Of a DNA stretch of 64,000 nt, positions 32,501 through 40,239 are shown one piece after another (position 1 is the stretch's first letter; each line of letters opens with the position of its first letter). The position numbers and the translations under genes were made by a program. Origin of the DNA: a virus. The notes below the pieces were generated by a model, which was given only the letters and a program-made list of their open reading frames with translations, had not been told where the DNA came from and did not search any database. The stretch spans positions 1 to 64,000 of IMG/VR virus record IMGVR_UViG_3300044613_003770. One strand, 5' to 3'.

Positions 32501-33637
32501 GGAGCTGATTTAATTAATTGTGCAATTTCTTTTAAAAAGAATATGCCAGTTCTTAGAGATTATAAATATACAGTAGATCATCCAGAATCAACCAATTATT
32601 CTTCTAAAGATGCAAGAATAATGCTAGAAGAATACATCGAAACTATTAAAGATGAAGAATTAAAATTTTTAATTAAAAAAATTAGAAATTGTGAAATTTA
32701 TGAACTCAAGGGTTATTTAAATTCGAATATAAAGTATAGTGAAATCATTAATAGCCATGTCGGAGATCATTACAATGGGTGGGCCTATATTATTAATAAA
32801 TTAAAATCTAACATAAATCTAGACGACGATGGAATAATTTTAGATGGATTTGCCGACAATTGTTTATGGGAAAAAGAAAAAAAAACAATACAAAAACCTT
32901 GGATCGGAATAGTCCACGCTTGCGAAATAAGTCCCACTGATAAAAATCAAACATGCATAGATGCATTTATTAATAATAATTGGTTCATACAAAGCTCACC
33001 ATTTTGTATCGCTTTGATTACATTATCGAGTCATCACGCAAAAATTTTACAAAAAAAAGTAAATGTGCCAGTATTTAATACTACTCATCCAAAAGAAACT
33101 AGTCAAACATTTGATATTGATTCATATTTTGAAAACCCATCGATAATGCATAGTGGATTTTTTAATAGAAATTATTCAAATCTTGCTAGATTTAAAACAT
33201 CGATTCAAAAAAATATAAATATTAATAAAATTTGGTATATTGAATCAATGAATGATTGTTTTAAATTAAATGATGTTGATGGTAATGATATAAATTCATT
33301 ATGTATTAATAATGTTTTTTTAAATGATGAAGATTATATTAAAAATTTATGTAAAAACATTGGATTTTGTTATTTTTATGATGCTGCAGCAAATAATTCA
33401 GTTTTAGAGCACATCATGAGTAATACTCCAATTATTGCTAATAAAATACCTTCTACAATAGAATATCTTGGCGAAGAGTATCCTATGTTTTATGAAAATA
33501 TAAAAGATAATCCAGATAAATATTTACTTGATAGAAAATATATTCAAAAAGTATCTGATTATTTAAAAAATAGGTCAAATAATGATATATTTAAAATAAA
33601 TCATTTTATAAATTTCATGAGAACATTAAAAATTTAA
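29561..33637 (+). CDS. Giant multi-domain glycosyltransferase (1358 aa)
   Basis: Segments in order: ~1-250 GT-A-like with 'FDHWINIGED' and an acidic DCDS; ~270-470 GT25-like ('VYCINLKRAKERKKYI', 'CSISHCLLLKEL', 'AIIIEDDAEP'); ~590-780 exostosin/GT47-like ('FVVCQHDDAP', 'YTLCPRGYGPTSWRLYEAM', 'GSVPVYIYDEP'); ~820-1040 a second copy of the first module ('FDHWINIGEDAYF'); ~1065-1358 GT-B-like ('HACEISPTDKNQTCIDAF'). No membrane spans. Presumably builds a multi-sugar structure on a phage or host acceptor. Very AT-rich. Late-type motif in front. Confidence 0.85.
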   Translation: MEYKIQTFIFNEKNQTEKTLKLEKQINEIFLVSNEEQKLLKQFDSFKDNIKKYELFVINSDSENRFDHWINIGEDTHFNDRFFKAVDLFDGDVFFYIDCDSICNDWTNLIKNLEKFHKQNNCGIYSPNIIPTQYHSSKNDIKEFLINSNTQIVSTIDKNCWSADKTIIDEFDKYCRPFLRENKHGICINLLLSSISHFKNKPVIRDYNFTVNSNVDLNSNTSILGTLYINELDTRIQNIFLATTKIKEVSFDFKQNFLDEIGMYQFDKTQINTPVYCINLKRAKERKKYITEEWIIKRNVPVTFFEGIDCEDIDESNYDQIPEPFRQNLINANANKYQRSNLGFDHDELKMGEICCSISHCLLLKELINLGVDEAIIIEDDAEPLFENITDLYRRINKFKIDMNGINVMLLHEPRKSDFSINEDRQDFCIPNDLIYCTQCIYYTRQGMIDCYEHASKLILPMDWTWVFGFIENKQIGLIKNPITEHNIMTTYVNSDNQYRLYIHKNKCIIDERFKKFRKKYDKKKHPFYNEGLFLEEYFYNFYQKNKNKFDEIGYTYLPIFWTDTYLLNSDNNQKIYKLDESLRNFRKINPSEKYFVVCQHDDAPRESLPSNTVLFCAGGNIKNSIPIPLISEAKIENEITYEKDIFCSFVGSITHPCRDKIYEIFSERGDYRIITKKWSKEISDKEKNLFINITKRSKYTLCPRGYGPTSWRLYEAMQLGSVPVYIYDEPHLPYKDQIDWEKICVMIHINDIQNIDKILKSIPDHVYNEMITNIQKIYPLYFNLEYMCQYILNNLTSNNTLNNIQINDFIDPQTDPQIDAFIFNWKGQLQKTLKTESELCKIFDKVTVINSDDGNKFDHWINIGEDAYFSAQFLKALELFDGDILFHVQGDVTYDNWSSIIEDAKLYYKKYKYGIYSPNVDYTHWDSTRVDIDSFGEMDNEKLKLVSMTDCSCWFINKEIINEYKIKYSDSFKKNKYGFGADLINCAISFKKNMPVLRDYKYTVDHPESTNYSSKDARIMLEEYIETIKDEELKFLIKKIRNCEIYELKGYLNSNIKYSEIINSHVGDHYNGWAYIINKLKSNINLDDDGIILDGFADNCLWEKEKKTIQKPWIGIVHACEISPTDKNQTCIDAFINNNWFIQSSPFCIALITLSSHHAKILQKKVNVPVFNTTHPKETSQTFDIDSYFENPSIMHSGFFNRNYSNLARFKTSIQKNININKIWYIESMNDCFKLNDVDGNDINSLCINNVFLNDEDYIKNLCKNIGFCYFYDAAANNSVLEHIMSNTPIIANKIPSTIEYLGEEYPMFYENIKDNPDKYLLDRKYIQKVSDYLKNRSNNDIFKINHFINFMRTLKI

Positions 33638-33642
33638 TAATT

Positions 33643-34308
33643 ATGACTATTTATGTTGCTTATTCAAAATCGCATGAAGTATTTAAACCATGGTTTGAAT
33701 CAATATATAAAATTTATCCAGAGATAAATATCAAATATTTTATTTTAGATCAAAAATGTCAAACTGGTGAATTTAGAGAGCGAGGATGGGGCGAAGCGAC
33801 TCGCCAAAAATTAAAAAAAATGTTAGAAGCATTTAATGACCCACTGAATAAAGATGAATATTTTATATTTAGTGATATAGATATACAATTTTTTAATAAA
33901 TTCGATGAAATAATTGAAAATTTATTGCAGGATAATGATTTTTTATTTCAAAACGATCATGCTGCAGGTTTATGCACAGGATTTTTTGTGGCTAAAAAAA
34001 ATAGAAAAGTAAAAAAAATCCTTAAAAATGCGATTAAATATTTTGAATTAGGAGATCAACCTTCAATACAAGAAGCTTTGCGTAGAAATCCAAAAGTTAA
34101 ATATAAATTATTACCAGATGAATTTTTTACTATAGGGTTATATTGCGGGAAAACACCTTGGAAATCAGAACAAGAAAGAAAAATTTTTAATTTTAAAATA
34201 CCAGATAACATTATCATGCATCATGCAAATTGGACTAATGGAATTAAAAATAAATTAAGATTATTAAGTTTAATTAAATATTCATACGAAAAAATAAATC
34301 ATGAATAA
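33643..34308 (+). CDS. Glycosyltransferase, nucleotide-diphospho-sugar transferase type
   Basis: 221 residues. 'YFIFSDIDIQFF' supplies the DxD, 'FQNDHAAGLCTGFFVAKKN' the acceptor region and 'IIMHHANWTNG' the C-terminal His motif, the layout of GT77-like/PF03407 proteins. 5 nt after the giant gene, so an operon. Confidence 0.8.
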   Translation: MTIYVAYSKSHEVFKPWFESIYKIYPEINIKYFILDQKCQTGEFRERGWGEATRQKLKKMLEAFNDPLNKDEYFIFSDIDIQFFNKFDEIIENLLQDNDFLFQNDHAAGLCTGFFVAKKNRKVKKILKNAIKYFELGDQPSIQEALRRNPKVKYKLLPDEFFTIGLYCGKTPWKSEQERKIFNFKIPDNIIMHHANWTNGIKNKLRLLSLIKYSYEKINHE

Positions 34309-34348
34309 ATATGAAAATTTTATTTATGGTTTATAATGAAAAAATATC

Positions 34349-34376
34349 TTGACATTGGGTAAATTTATGGTAATTT
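34349..34376 (+). promoter_or_regulatory. Leaderless promoter
   Basis: TTGACA (34349-34354), 16 nt, TAATTT (34371-34376), 6 nt to ATG 34383. Confidence 0.65.
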
Positions 34377-34382
34377 CGTCTC

Positions 34383-34550
34383 ATGAAAGAGAAAGACGAA
34401 CTTTTAAAACTTATACAAATTTGGACTGGTCGAGAAGAAGCTTCGGCAAAAGTTTTTCTTGGATTTATTAGTTTTATTTGTGTTTTATTGGTTGTTTCTG
34501 GTTTTTTTATAATTTGCGAGGTTGCTGAATTTATTTTTAATCTTTTTTAA
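34383..34550 (+). CDS. Small membrane protein
   Basis: 55 residues; polar N-terminus (WTGREEASAK) then one long span (VFLGFISFICVLLVVSGFFI). Own promoter. Unknown role. Confidence 0.65.
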   Translation: MKEKDELLKLIQIWTGREEASAKVFLGFISFICVLLVVSGFFIICEVAEFIFNLF

Positions 34551-34551
34551 T

Positions 34552-34818
34552 ATGAAAGAGTTCCCCAATGGATTTGCTTCGTGGCAAGAGACTCATTATG
34601 AAGTCGTTGCCGCTATTACTAACGAAATTGCTGACGATCTTAATAGCGAATTTCGTGAAGATTTAGTTCATAAAACCTTGAGAGAGAATGGCCATGGTGG
34701 TCTTTACGAACTTGCTGAAGAACTCACCGATGAATTTGAATTACTCAATAAAGATCGTGAGTGGGATGGTGAATTTTTTGACGAGATAGAAAGATTTTTG
34801 GATGAAAAGTTCAAATGA
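34552..34818 (+). CDS. Conserved acidic phage protein
   Basis: 88 residues from ATG 34552. 'FASWQETHYEVVAAI', 'GHGGLYELAEELTDEFE' is a recognisable family of short phage proteins, function unknown. Confidence 0.7.
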   Translation: MKEFPNGFASWQETHYEVVAAITNEIADDLNSEFREDLVHKTLRENGHGGLYELAEELTDEFELLNKDREWDGEFFDEIERFLDEKFK

Positions 34819-34951
34819 AGATTTAATTAATGCTTTAAAAGAAGCTGCAGATAGAATTAAAGAACTTGAAAAAGAAAAACAAGAACTATACTGCAAGGTT
34901 CGTGAGCTTGAAATGTCTTTAGATGATTTAAGAGCGGCAATTATTAGATGA
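34802..34951 (+). CDS. 49-residue coiled-coil protein
   Basis: Heptad-like helix 'AADRIKELEKEKQELYCKVRELE'. Overlaps the previous gene by 17 nt. Confidence 0.6.
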   Translation: MKSSNEDLINALKEAADRIKELEKEKQELYCKVRELEMSLDDLRAAIIR

Positions 34952-34952
34952 T

Positions 34953-35162
34953 ATGAAAATGAAACCTAATAAATTTGTTTGTATTATTAGTTCACCATTT
35001 GAACATACTATAAAGACCGCTGATAGTTTTGCAAGTTTTCCTAAATGGGTCAAAGACTACATTAAAAAACAACATAATAAAGGAGAATGGATTCTATTTA
35101 AGGCGGGTGATGATGGTAAAATTCATCGTTGCTATTCAAATGGAAGAAAAATATTGACTTAG
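34953..35162 (+). CDS. Small basic unknown protein
   Basis: 69 residues, start MKMKPNKF. The last codons hold the -35 box of the next promoter. Confidence 0.6.
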   Translation: MKMKPNKFVCIISSPFEHTIKTADSFASFPKWVKDYIKKQHNKGEWILFKAGDDGKIHRCYSNGRKILT

Positions 35163-35181
35163 AACCTAATATAGCTAAGAT
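35154..35181 (+). promoter_or_regulatory. Leaderless promoter
   Basis: TTGACT (35154-35159), 16 nt, TAAGAT (35176-35181), 6 nt to ATG 35188. The -35 overlaps the preceding stop codon. Confidence 0.68.
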
Positions 35182-35187
35182 TAACTC

Positions 35188-35466
35188 ATGAAGTTGCTCA
35201 CCGAATATAGTAAACACAAATATGACTTCACAATCAAACACAGAGAAGGAGACATTGCAATCGCATATGGAAAACATCGAATCCATGAGCATGACAATTG
35301 GGAAGTTATCCGCATCCGCAGTCACAATGGACTCCAGATGGGAGACAACTTCGTTCCTCCCGCCGAATTTGGACCTTCAGATCGGGAATGGGGTGTGCAT
35401 GGATTCACAGCACTAAATGAAGCACACGCTTTCGACATTTTTAATAAATTAAAATCCAACCAATAA
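35188..35466 (+). CDS. Conserved small phage protein
   Basis: 92 residues; 'FVPPAEFGPSDREWGVHGFTAL' is a conserved block of an unnamed phage family. Confidence 0.65.
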   Translation: MKLLTEYSKHKYDFTIKHREGDIAIAYGKHRIHEHDNWEVIRIRSHNGLQMGDNFVPPAEFGPSDREWGVHGFTALNEAHAFDIFNKLKSNQ

Positions 35467-35470
35467 TATT

Positions 35471-35947
35471 ATGGGCCTCGACATGTACTTGTTCAAAACA
35501 AAGAAAACTAATCATTCGGTTAAAGAGTTGAATGCTCTTGATAGATATGACCTCAGTCCAGATGACGAGGATATTAAAGAGTTTTTGCCGCTTTATGAGT
35601 CTAAATATGAGGATGGTCGTTATTCTATTTTTAAAGAAATCTCATATTGGCGCAAATTTAATGCTCTTCATAGTTGGTTTGTGACTAATGTTCAAATCGG
35701 GGTAGATGATTGTGGCTCATATGAAGTGTCGCAAGATCATATTGATGATTTACTTTTAACCCTTGAAAATACTTTGGCGTATAGAGACCCAACTGATATG
35801 ATGCCTGTTAGCGGATTCTTTTTTGGTAGTACAATAGTTGATGAGTATTATTGGCAAAATATGGAAGATACCTACGATAAGATTTATAATATCTCAACAA
35901 CCTTTGATTGGGAGAAAGAGAGATTGTTTTATATGTCTAGTTGGTAG
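35471..35947 (+). CDS. Conserved phage/bacterial protein (MGLDMYL family)
   Basis: 158 residues. 'MGLDMYLFK', 'EISYWRKFNALHSWFV', 'GVDDCGSYEVS', 'PVSGFFFGST', 'DEYYWQNMEDTYDKI'. A common family in phages and prophages with unknown function; complete here. Confidence 0.82.
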   Translation: MGLDMYLFKTKKTNHSVKELNALDRYDLSPDDEDIKEFLPLYESKYEDGRYSIFKEISYWRKFNALHSWFVTNVQIGVDDCGSYEVSQDHIDDLLLTLENTLAYRDPTDMMPVSGFFFGSTIVDEYYWQNMEDTYDKIYNISTTFDWEKERLFYMSSW

Positions 35948-36022
35948 TTTTTATAAAAAATACATACTTATTTAATATAATATTGTAAGCTTTTGGGTCA
36001 TCAATTAGCTATGTAAATAAAA

Positions 36023-36682
36023 ATGGAACAGTTTTTACCATATTTGTTGGGTGGTGGGGGATGGGTAAATCATTTAATTTTTTATCGTATACCTAAAAAT
36101 GCAAGCACTTCAATTTTTAATCATTTAGAGGCTTGGAATTTGCTTAAAAAATATGAAAAACTATTTCAACAGAATGCTGATAAAAGATTATATAGAAATT
36201 GGTTTGATGCCACACATGCTAAACCAGACGAGGCTTATAGAGTATTTAAAAGAGATTTAGAAAACTATTTTTCTTTCTGCGTAGTAAGGAATCCTTGGGA
36301 TAGAGCAGTTTCTATATACCATTTTGCCGAAAAAGAAAAACTATATAAACTATATGGATTTAGTAAGGGTATTGAATTCACGGAATACTGCAAAATACTC
36401 CTAGAATACAAGGATGATCCATATTTTATAGCCACAAATAAACAGGTGGACTGGTTAAAAGGGTATTGCCCCCCAAAAGAAATACTCAGATTCGAAAATT
36501 TGAATGAAGATTTCTCAAATATGCTCAAAAACTACAATATTACCCACATTAGCGACAAATTACCTCACCTCAATAGTACAAAGCATTCAAATTATAGGGA
36601 TTATTATGACTCAGAAACTAAAAAGATAATTGCTAATGTTTTTGAGGAGGATATAGATACATTAAAATATACTTTTGATTAA
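36023..36682 (+). CDS. Sulfotransferase (Sulfotransfer_2/HNK-1 type)
   Basis: 219 residues. 5'-phosphosulfate loop 'FYRIPKNASTSIFNHLE' (~21-37) and 3'-phosphate site 'SFCVVRNPWDRAVSIYHF' (~85-102), both typical of PAPS-dependent carbohydrate sulfotransferases, then 'ILRFENLNEDF'. Likely transfers sulfate onto a glycan, possibly one made by the upstream glycosyltransferases. A GTAAATA element lies just upstream. Uncommon in phages. Confidence 0.82.
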   Translation: MEQFLPYLLGGGGWVNHLIFYRIPKNASTSIFNHLEAWNLLKKYEKLFQQNADKRLYRNWFDATHAKPDEAYRVFKRDLENYFSFCVVRNPWDRAVSIYHFAEKEKLYKLYGFSKGIEFTEYCKILLEYKDDPYFIATNKQVDWLKGYCPPKEILRFENLNEDFSNMLKNYNITHISDKLPHLNSTKHSNYRDYYDSETKKIIANVFEEDIDTLKYTFD

Positions 36683-36984
36683 GATTTTGGAGCAAGTAGA
36701 TGTTTATTCTGCAACACCCAAGGGATTACTAAACTTTCCACACATCTAACATAAGCTTCTTCATCATTGTTTTCCATATAAGCAATACCAGTTAATCTGA
36801 ATATCATATGGGTGATCTCATGAACTAATGTTTGAAAAAAGAATTCGGGGCTTTTAGTCGTTGCTTCTGTTCTAATTTTAATGGTTAAAAAATCAGAATC
36901 GCATTCTCCCCACGCTTCAAGATCATCCTCATAAATTATTTGTACTTTTCTTCCAATAATATCTAAGGATTTTGGTAGGTTCAT
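36679..36984 (-). CDS. Small zinc-metalloprotease-like protein
   Basis: 101 residues with HEITH (HExxH, ~54-58) in 'FQTLVHEITHMIFRLTG' and a distal Glu in 'NNDEEAYVRCVES'. Similar short HExxH proteins occur in phages (ImmA-like or SprT-like relatives). Convergent with the sulfotransferase, overlapping its stop by 4 nt. Confidence 0.72.
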   Translation of the reverse strand: MNLPKSLDIIGRKVQIIYEDDLEAWGECDSDFLTIKIRTEATTKSPEFFFQTLVHEITHMIFRLTGIAYMENNDEEAYVRCVESLVIPWVLQNKHLLAPKS

Positions 36985-36989
36985 ACAAT

Positions 36990-36998
36990 ATATTACAC
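36990..36998 (-). promoter_or_regulatory. Late-type motif GTGTAATAT (minus strand)
   Basis: Ends 5 nt before the minus-strand ATG at 36984. Confidence 0.4.
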
Positions 36999-37426
36999 CC
37001 TAAAATATAATTACAAATGGATTTAAGGAAAAATAATTTGTTTTGATATATAAATTGTCAATTAGGATATATAAAATAAGGAGAATGCCATGCCAATACA
37101 ATAATATTGTAAACTATAATTAAAATGGTAGAAAAACACCCCAAAATACACCCAAATACATTGGTTTTTTAGTGGATATTTTTACCCATTTTACTGATGG
37201 TTTCAACGCCCCTCCGAGACCAACCAAAATACCCTACAACCTAGATAAACACTAGGAAAATAGACCAACACATACCACCCACATATATAAGATAATACAT
37301 AGAGTATAATAAGAGAAATAACAGAAACAAAACAATAGAAAAAACAAAATGATAAATAATGGGATGTGGATTCCCGTATTTAAAAATCTTTTTAATTCAA
37401 AAATGTCAAATTTTTCAAAAAAACCC
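36999..37426. other. Intergenic gap, G-poor, no gene seen
   Basis: About 430 nt with no convincing ORF on either strand. From ~37125 to 37350 the plus strand is A/C-rich and almost lacks G; it includes a short palindrome ACAATAATATTGT (37097-37109). An origin, regulatory zone or decayed gene is possible; nothing specific can be supported. Confidence 0.5.
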
Positions 37427-37454
37427 TTGTTTTATAGAGTATTTCTGTTATAGT
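37427..37454 (+). promoter_or_regulatory. Leaderless promoter
   Basis: TTGTTT (37427-37432), 16 nt, TATAGT (37449-37454), 6 nt to ATG 37461. Confidence 0.62.
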
Positions 37455-37460
37455 ACTATC

Positions 37461-37697
37461 ATGAAGTTTGCGTTATTTAGCTTGTCTGTGTGGGTATTTG
37501 CGCTGATCGCATCCCCAATCGTTGCCCTGTTCATGGCTTTAGTTACATTTTTTTCTTCTTTTTTTGGGTTCTTTAGGGGCATATCTGTAGGTCTAGATAG
37601 AATAAAATCAAAAGAAACTGAGCCAAATAAAGCAGATGTAGTTGACATATGGGATAAGCATATCAATAGAATGAAAAACAAACAAAATAACAACTAA
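37461..37697 (+). CDS. Small membrane protein
   Basis: 78 residues from ATG 37461, fixed by the promoter; the longer upstream frame is not supported. One or two spans in residues 1-40 ('FSLSVWVFALIASPIVALFM', 'LVTFFSSFFGFFRG'), then a Lys/Asn-rich cytoplasmic tail. Role unknown. Confidence 0.65.
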   Translation: MKFALFSLSVWVFALIASPIVALFMALVTFFSSFFGFFRGISVGLDRIKSKETEPNKADVVDIWDKHINRMKNKQNNN

Positions 37698-38061
37698 TTT
37701 AAAAACGAAAAATAGCCCAATATAAAAGAGGGCTTGCGAAATAATGCTTTTTATTATGTCTTGCTTTTAGTTTAGTTTTTAGTTTGGTGCTCTTAGCGCG
37801 ATCTCTATGATCCGTTTACTCAGGGTTTCCACCTGTTCTTTGAGCCTAACTGTGAACTGCTAATTGCTTAATAACAAATAAACATTAGTATGTAGTTTGG
37901 TTTTTATTATTCTGAAAACCTAATCAGTAACAATATATATTACACAAACTGCGAACGATTTTCCACTAAATAAATAAAAAAAATATGTAGCCAAACGGCA
38001 ACAATTATTAATTGTGGTCGAACTGCGACATTTTTAACTGCAAATAAATAAATCCTAAATA
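37698..38061. other. Intergenic gap, no gene seen
   Basis: 364 nt with frequent stops. An AGCCC...GGGCT hairpin at 37712-37732 could end the upstream transcript. The end carries an A/T-rich GCAAATAAATAAAT run like the repeats at 40828 and 49763. Confidence 0.45.
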
Positions 38062-38247
38062 ATGAAAGATCTTTATTCAAATAAACAACGTATGATTTTG
38101 GTGCTTTTATATCTAGTATCATTCTTTTTATTCTGCGTTTCCGTGGATTGCATATCAGCACCAGAGGACATTCCACTGTCCCAAAAACTTATTTGTTTTT
38201 ATTCGGTATGGTTGATTGGGCGTTTGAGTAATTTTAAATTATTTTAA
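38062..38247 (+). CDS. Small two-span membrane protein
   Basis: 61 residues; spans at ~10-29 (MILVLLYLVSFFLFCVSVDC) and ~42-54. Unknown. Confidence 0.5.
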   Translation: MKDLYSNKQRMILVLLYLVSFFLFCVSVDCISAPEDIPLSQKLICFYSVWLIGRLSNFKLF

Positions 38248-38324
38248 ATACTTTTCGGATACTCTCATTTAATCTCACGGTTTTATTTGTTTTTTCAGCA
38301 CCGATTTTTTTTGATAAAAAAGTG

Positions 38325-38352
38325 TTGACTCGTGTTCTGATTGTTGTATACT
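38325..38352 (+). promoter_or_regulatory. Leaderless promoter
   Basis: TTGACT (38325-38330), 16 nt, TATACT (38347-38352), 6 nt to ATG 38359. Confidence 0.72.
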
Positions 38353-38358
38353 ACCCCC

Positions 38359-38601
38359 ATGCAAACGCAAACAAAACAAAGAGGTCGTCCCAAAGGTAGC
38401 AACTCATTCGTTAAGCTGAAGCTTAGTGATTTGATTTCTATCGTTGGGGCCGATGGTGTCGTGCCTGTATCTAAAGTATTCTTGCGCGAAAAAAATATTG
38501 ACATCGTGGAGAATGTCTCTAAAATCAGACTCGCCGCCGCAGAAGAACCTGTAGCACCAGAAGAGAAGATTGAATTCGCAATCACCTCGTTTGAAGACTA
38601 A
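38359..38601 (+). CDS. Small DNA-binding-like protein with an AT-hook motif
   Basis: 80 residues from ATG 38359. N-terminal 'KQRGRPKGSNSFVKL' contains the AT-hook core RGRPKGS; the rest is a small globular domain. Co-transcribed with the RuvB-like gene 20 nt downstream, so a replication or recombination accessory role is plausible. Confidence 0.65.
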   Translation: MQTQTKQRGRPKGSNSFVKLKLSDLISIVGADGVVPVSKVFLREKNIDIVENVSKIRLAAAEEPVAPEEKIEFAITSFED

Positions 38602-38621
38602 CCCCAACTAAACTAAACAAA

Positions 38622-39521
38622 ATGTTTGACTCCCTCATTGGTCAAGACCACATTAAAAAACAACTTCAGTTCTATGCCGAGTCCCACAAGGCAACTGGAG
38701 TCAGTCCATTCCTTATGTTCAATGGAGCAAAGGGTTTGGGTAAGACAGAATTCGCAAAGCAGTATGCCAAGCAACTGAAGAAACCATTGCTTGAGATTAA
38801 CTGCTCTACGATTAAGAACAATGCCCAATTCTTTGAGCAGATCTTCATGCCTGTTATCATGGATAACGAATTGACGATTTTGTTTGATGAGGCTCACGCA
38901 TTGCCCAAGGATCTTGTTATGGCATTCCTTACGGTATTCAATGTGGAGAGCGCAAAATCCAAACGCTTTGAATGGCGCGAGAATACATTTGAATTCAACT
39001 TCGAAAAGCAAACTTATATCTTTGCGACTACTGAGTTGGACAAACTATTCCCTCCGTTTAAGGATCGCCTTACTATCATTGACTTCAAACCATATGAAGC
39101 AAATGAGTTGGGTAGTATCCTCAAGGGTCGTTTGGATTGGGTGAACTTCCAAGACAACATCGTAGATGACATTTCCAGGACTCTTCGTGGCAATGCTCGT
39201 AGTGCAGTTAAACGCGCAAAAGAAATTGAGATGTACTGCGAGAGCAGGAACACCAAGAACTTCGGCACAAAACAGTGGAAAGAATTGTGCGATCTAGTTG
39301 GTATCAAGGCTTATGGTCTTACCAATACCGAGATTGAGATTCTTCATACTCTCAAGAGTCGCGGCGACTGCACATTGGGAATGTTGAGTGCGGCAACTGG
39401 TTTGTCAAGGACTGCTATTCAACGAGACGCAGAAACTTATTTGCTTCGTAAAGCCTTGATCAAAATCGAGGGTACAAGAAAGATCACGCCAGAGGGGACA
39501 AAAATACTGGCGAGTGTATGA
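38622..39521 (+). CDS. RuvB-like AAA+ Holliday-junction helicase
   Basis: 299 residues. Walker A 'NGAKGLGKTEFA' (~34-45), Walker B 'ILFDEAHAL' (~86-94), sensor 1 'IFATTE', Arg finger region 'FKDRLTIIDF', sensor 2 'GNARSAVKRA', then a winged-helix end (~215-299, 'LTNTEIEILHTLKSRGDCTL', 'LSRTAIQRDAETYLLRKAL'). Layout matches RuvB, slightly shorter. No RuvA is visible in the window, so it may work with a host or divergent partner, or act as a loader. Confidence 0.85.
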   Translation: MFDSLIGQDHIKKQLQFYAESHKATGVSPFLMFNGAKGLGKTEFAKQYAKQLKKPLLEINCSTIKNNAQFFEQIFMPVIMDNELTILFDEAHALPKDLVMAFLTVFNVESAKSKRFEWRENTFEFNFEKQTYIFATTELDKLFPPFKDRLTIIDFKPYEANELGSILKGRLDWVNFQDNIVDDISRTLRGNARSAVKRAKEIEMYCESRNTKNFGTKQWKELCDLVGIKAYGLTNTEIEILHTLKSRGDCTLGMLSAATGLSRTAIQRDAETYLLRKALIKIEGTRKITPEGTKILASV

Positions 39522-39528
39522 GGGGGAA

Positions 39529-39554
39529 GGGGAGGGGAATTTTTTCCCCTCCCC
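39529..39554 (+). terminator. Terminator hairpin after the RuvB-like gene
   Basis: 11-bp GGGGAGGGGAA/TTCCCCTCCCC stem with a 4-nt T loop; weak T tract afterwards. Ends just before the next promoter. Confidence 0.65.
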
Positions 39555-39565
39555 AACTTTTCCTG

Positions 39566-39593
39566 TTGACAATCTCCACAAAACTGCTAACTT
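39566..39593 (+). promoter_or_regulatory. Promoter, near-leaderless
   Basis: TTGACA (39566-39571), 16 nt, TAACTT (39588-39593), 8 nt to ATG 39602. The -10 is the same as in the minus-strand island promoters. Confidence 0.7.
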
Positions 39594-39601
39594 TCTCGCA
39601 C

Positions 39602-40012
39602 ATGAATCCCCTACAATACATCGTATCAACCAACGGTCTTGGCATCGCAATCGGCATCTGCGGCGACAAGCAACTCGCACTTCAAGATGCCACACTCGCT
39701 GAAAATATCTATGGATCAAATCATAATGACTCTTTGTTTAACCATTTGCTTTACATGCCTAGCCTTGAGGCATTCAAGAAGTTTCTAATCGTTAAAGAAT
39801 ATTTCTGTGTTTGGGATGAACACTTTTCCCGAAACAAGGGTACAGGTACTCGCACCAAGGGTAATGTAATGCAATTCACCCGCCGCGCAATCAAACGCGC
39901 AAGACTTATTATGGATTCTCAAGTTACCTATGAGAACTTCATGCAAAAAATCAGTAACCGCAACCAAGAGTACATGCTTGGCGCACATCAAGATGAACAA
40001 GAAGAAGAGTAA
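39602..40012 (+). CDS. Unknown protein
   Basis: 136 residues from ATG 39602, fixed by the promoter. 'QYIVSTNGLGIAIGICGDKQLALQDATLAENIYGSN' N-terminus, basic centre ('FTRRAIKRARLIM'), acidic tail. No family recognised. Confidence 0.65.
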   Translation: MNPLQYIVSTNGLGIAIGICGDKQLALQDATLAENIYGSNHNDSLFNHLLYMPSLEAFKKFLIVKEYFCVWDEHFSRNKGTGTRTKGNVMQFTRRAIKRARLIMDSQVTYENFMQKISNRNQEYMLGAHQDEQEEE

Positions 40013-40025
40013 TATAAAAGAATAT

Positions 40026-40232
40026 ATGAAAATACTTGCACCAAACTTTGAAGACATGGAATCTGTTCTTGATTCCTGTGGTCATGAACTAATTAATGAA
40101 GTTAATATTGCTTATGAAAAACTTGGCAAAGATAATCTTTGGGAGTTGACAGATAAGTTCCTAGAGTTTCAACGTCTCCTTCGTCAACAAATTAAAGAGC
40201 TTCACCCAGACCACAACTTTCAAAACTTCTAA
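40026..40232 (+). CDS. Small acidic helical protein
   Basis: 68 residues from ATG 40026; preceded by the TATATG context common here. Unknown. Confidence 0.6.
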   Translation: MKILAPNFEDMESVLDSCGHELINEVNIAYEKLGKDNLWELTDKFLEFQRLLRQQIKELHPDHNFQNF

Positions 40233-40239
40233 TAATTTT

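Noticed and set aside
34316-34357. 13-codon frame MKILFMVYNEKIS after the glycosyltransferase genes
   Set aside because: Too short and ends within the next promoter; could be a truncated gene start but cannot be supported.
37359-37460. N-terminal extension of the 37461 membrane protein
   Set aside because: The extension lies upstream of and across a leaderless promoter and has no start-site support.
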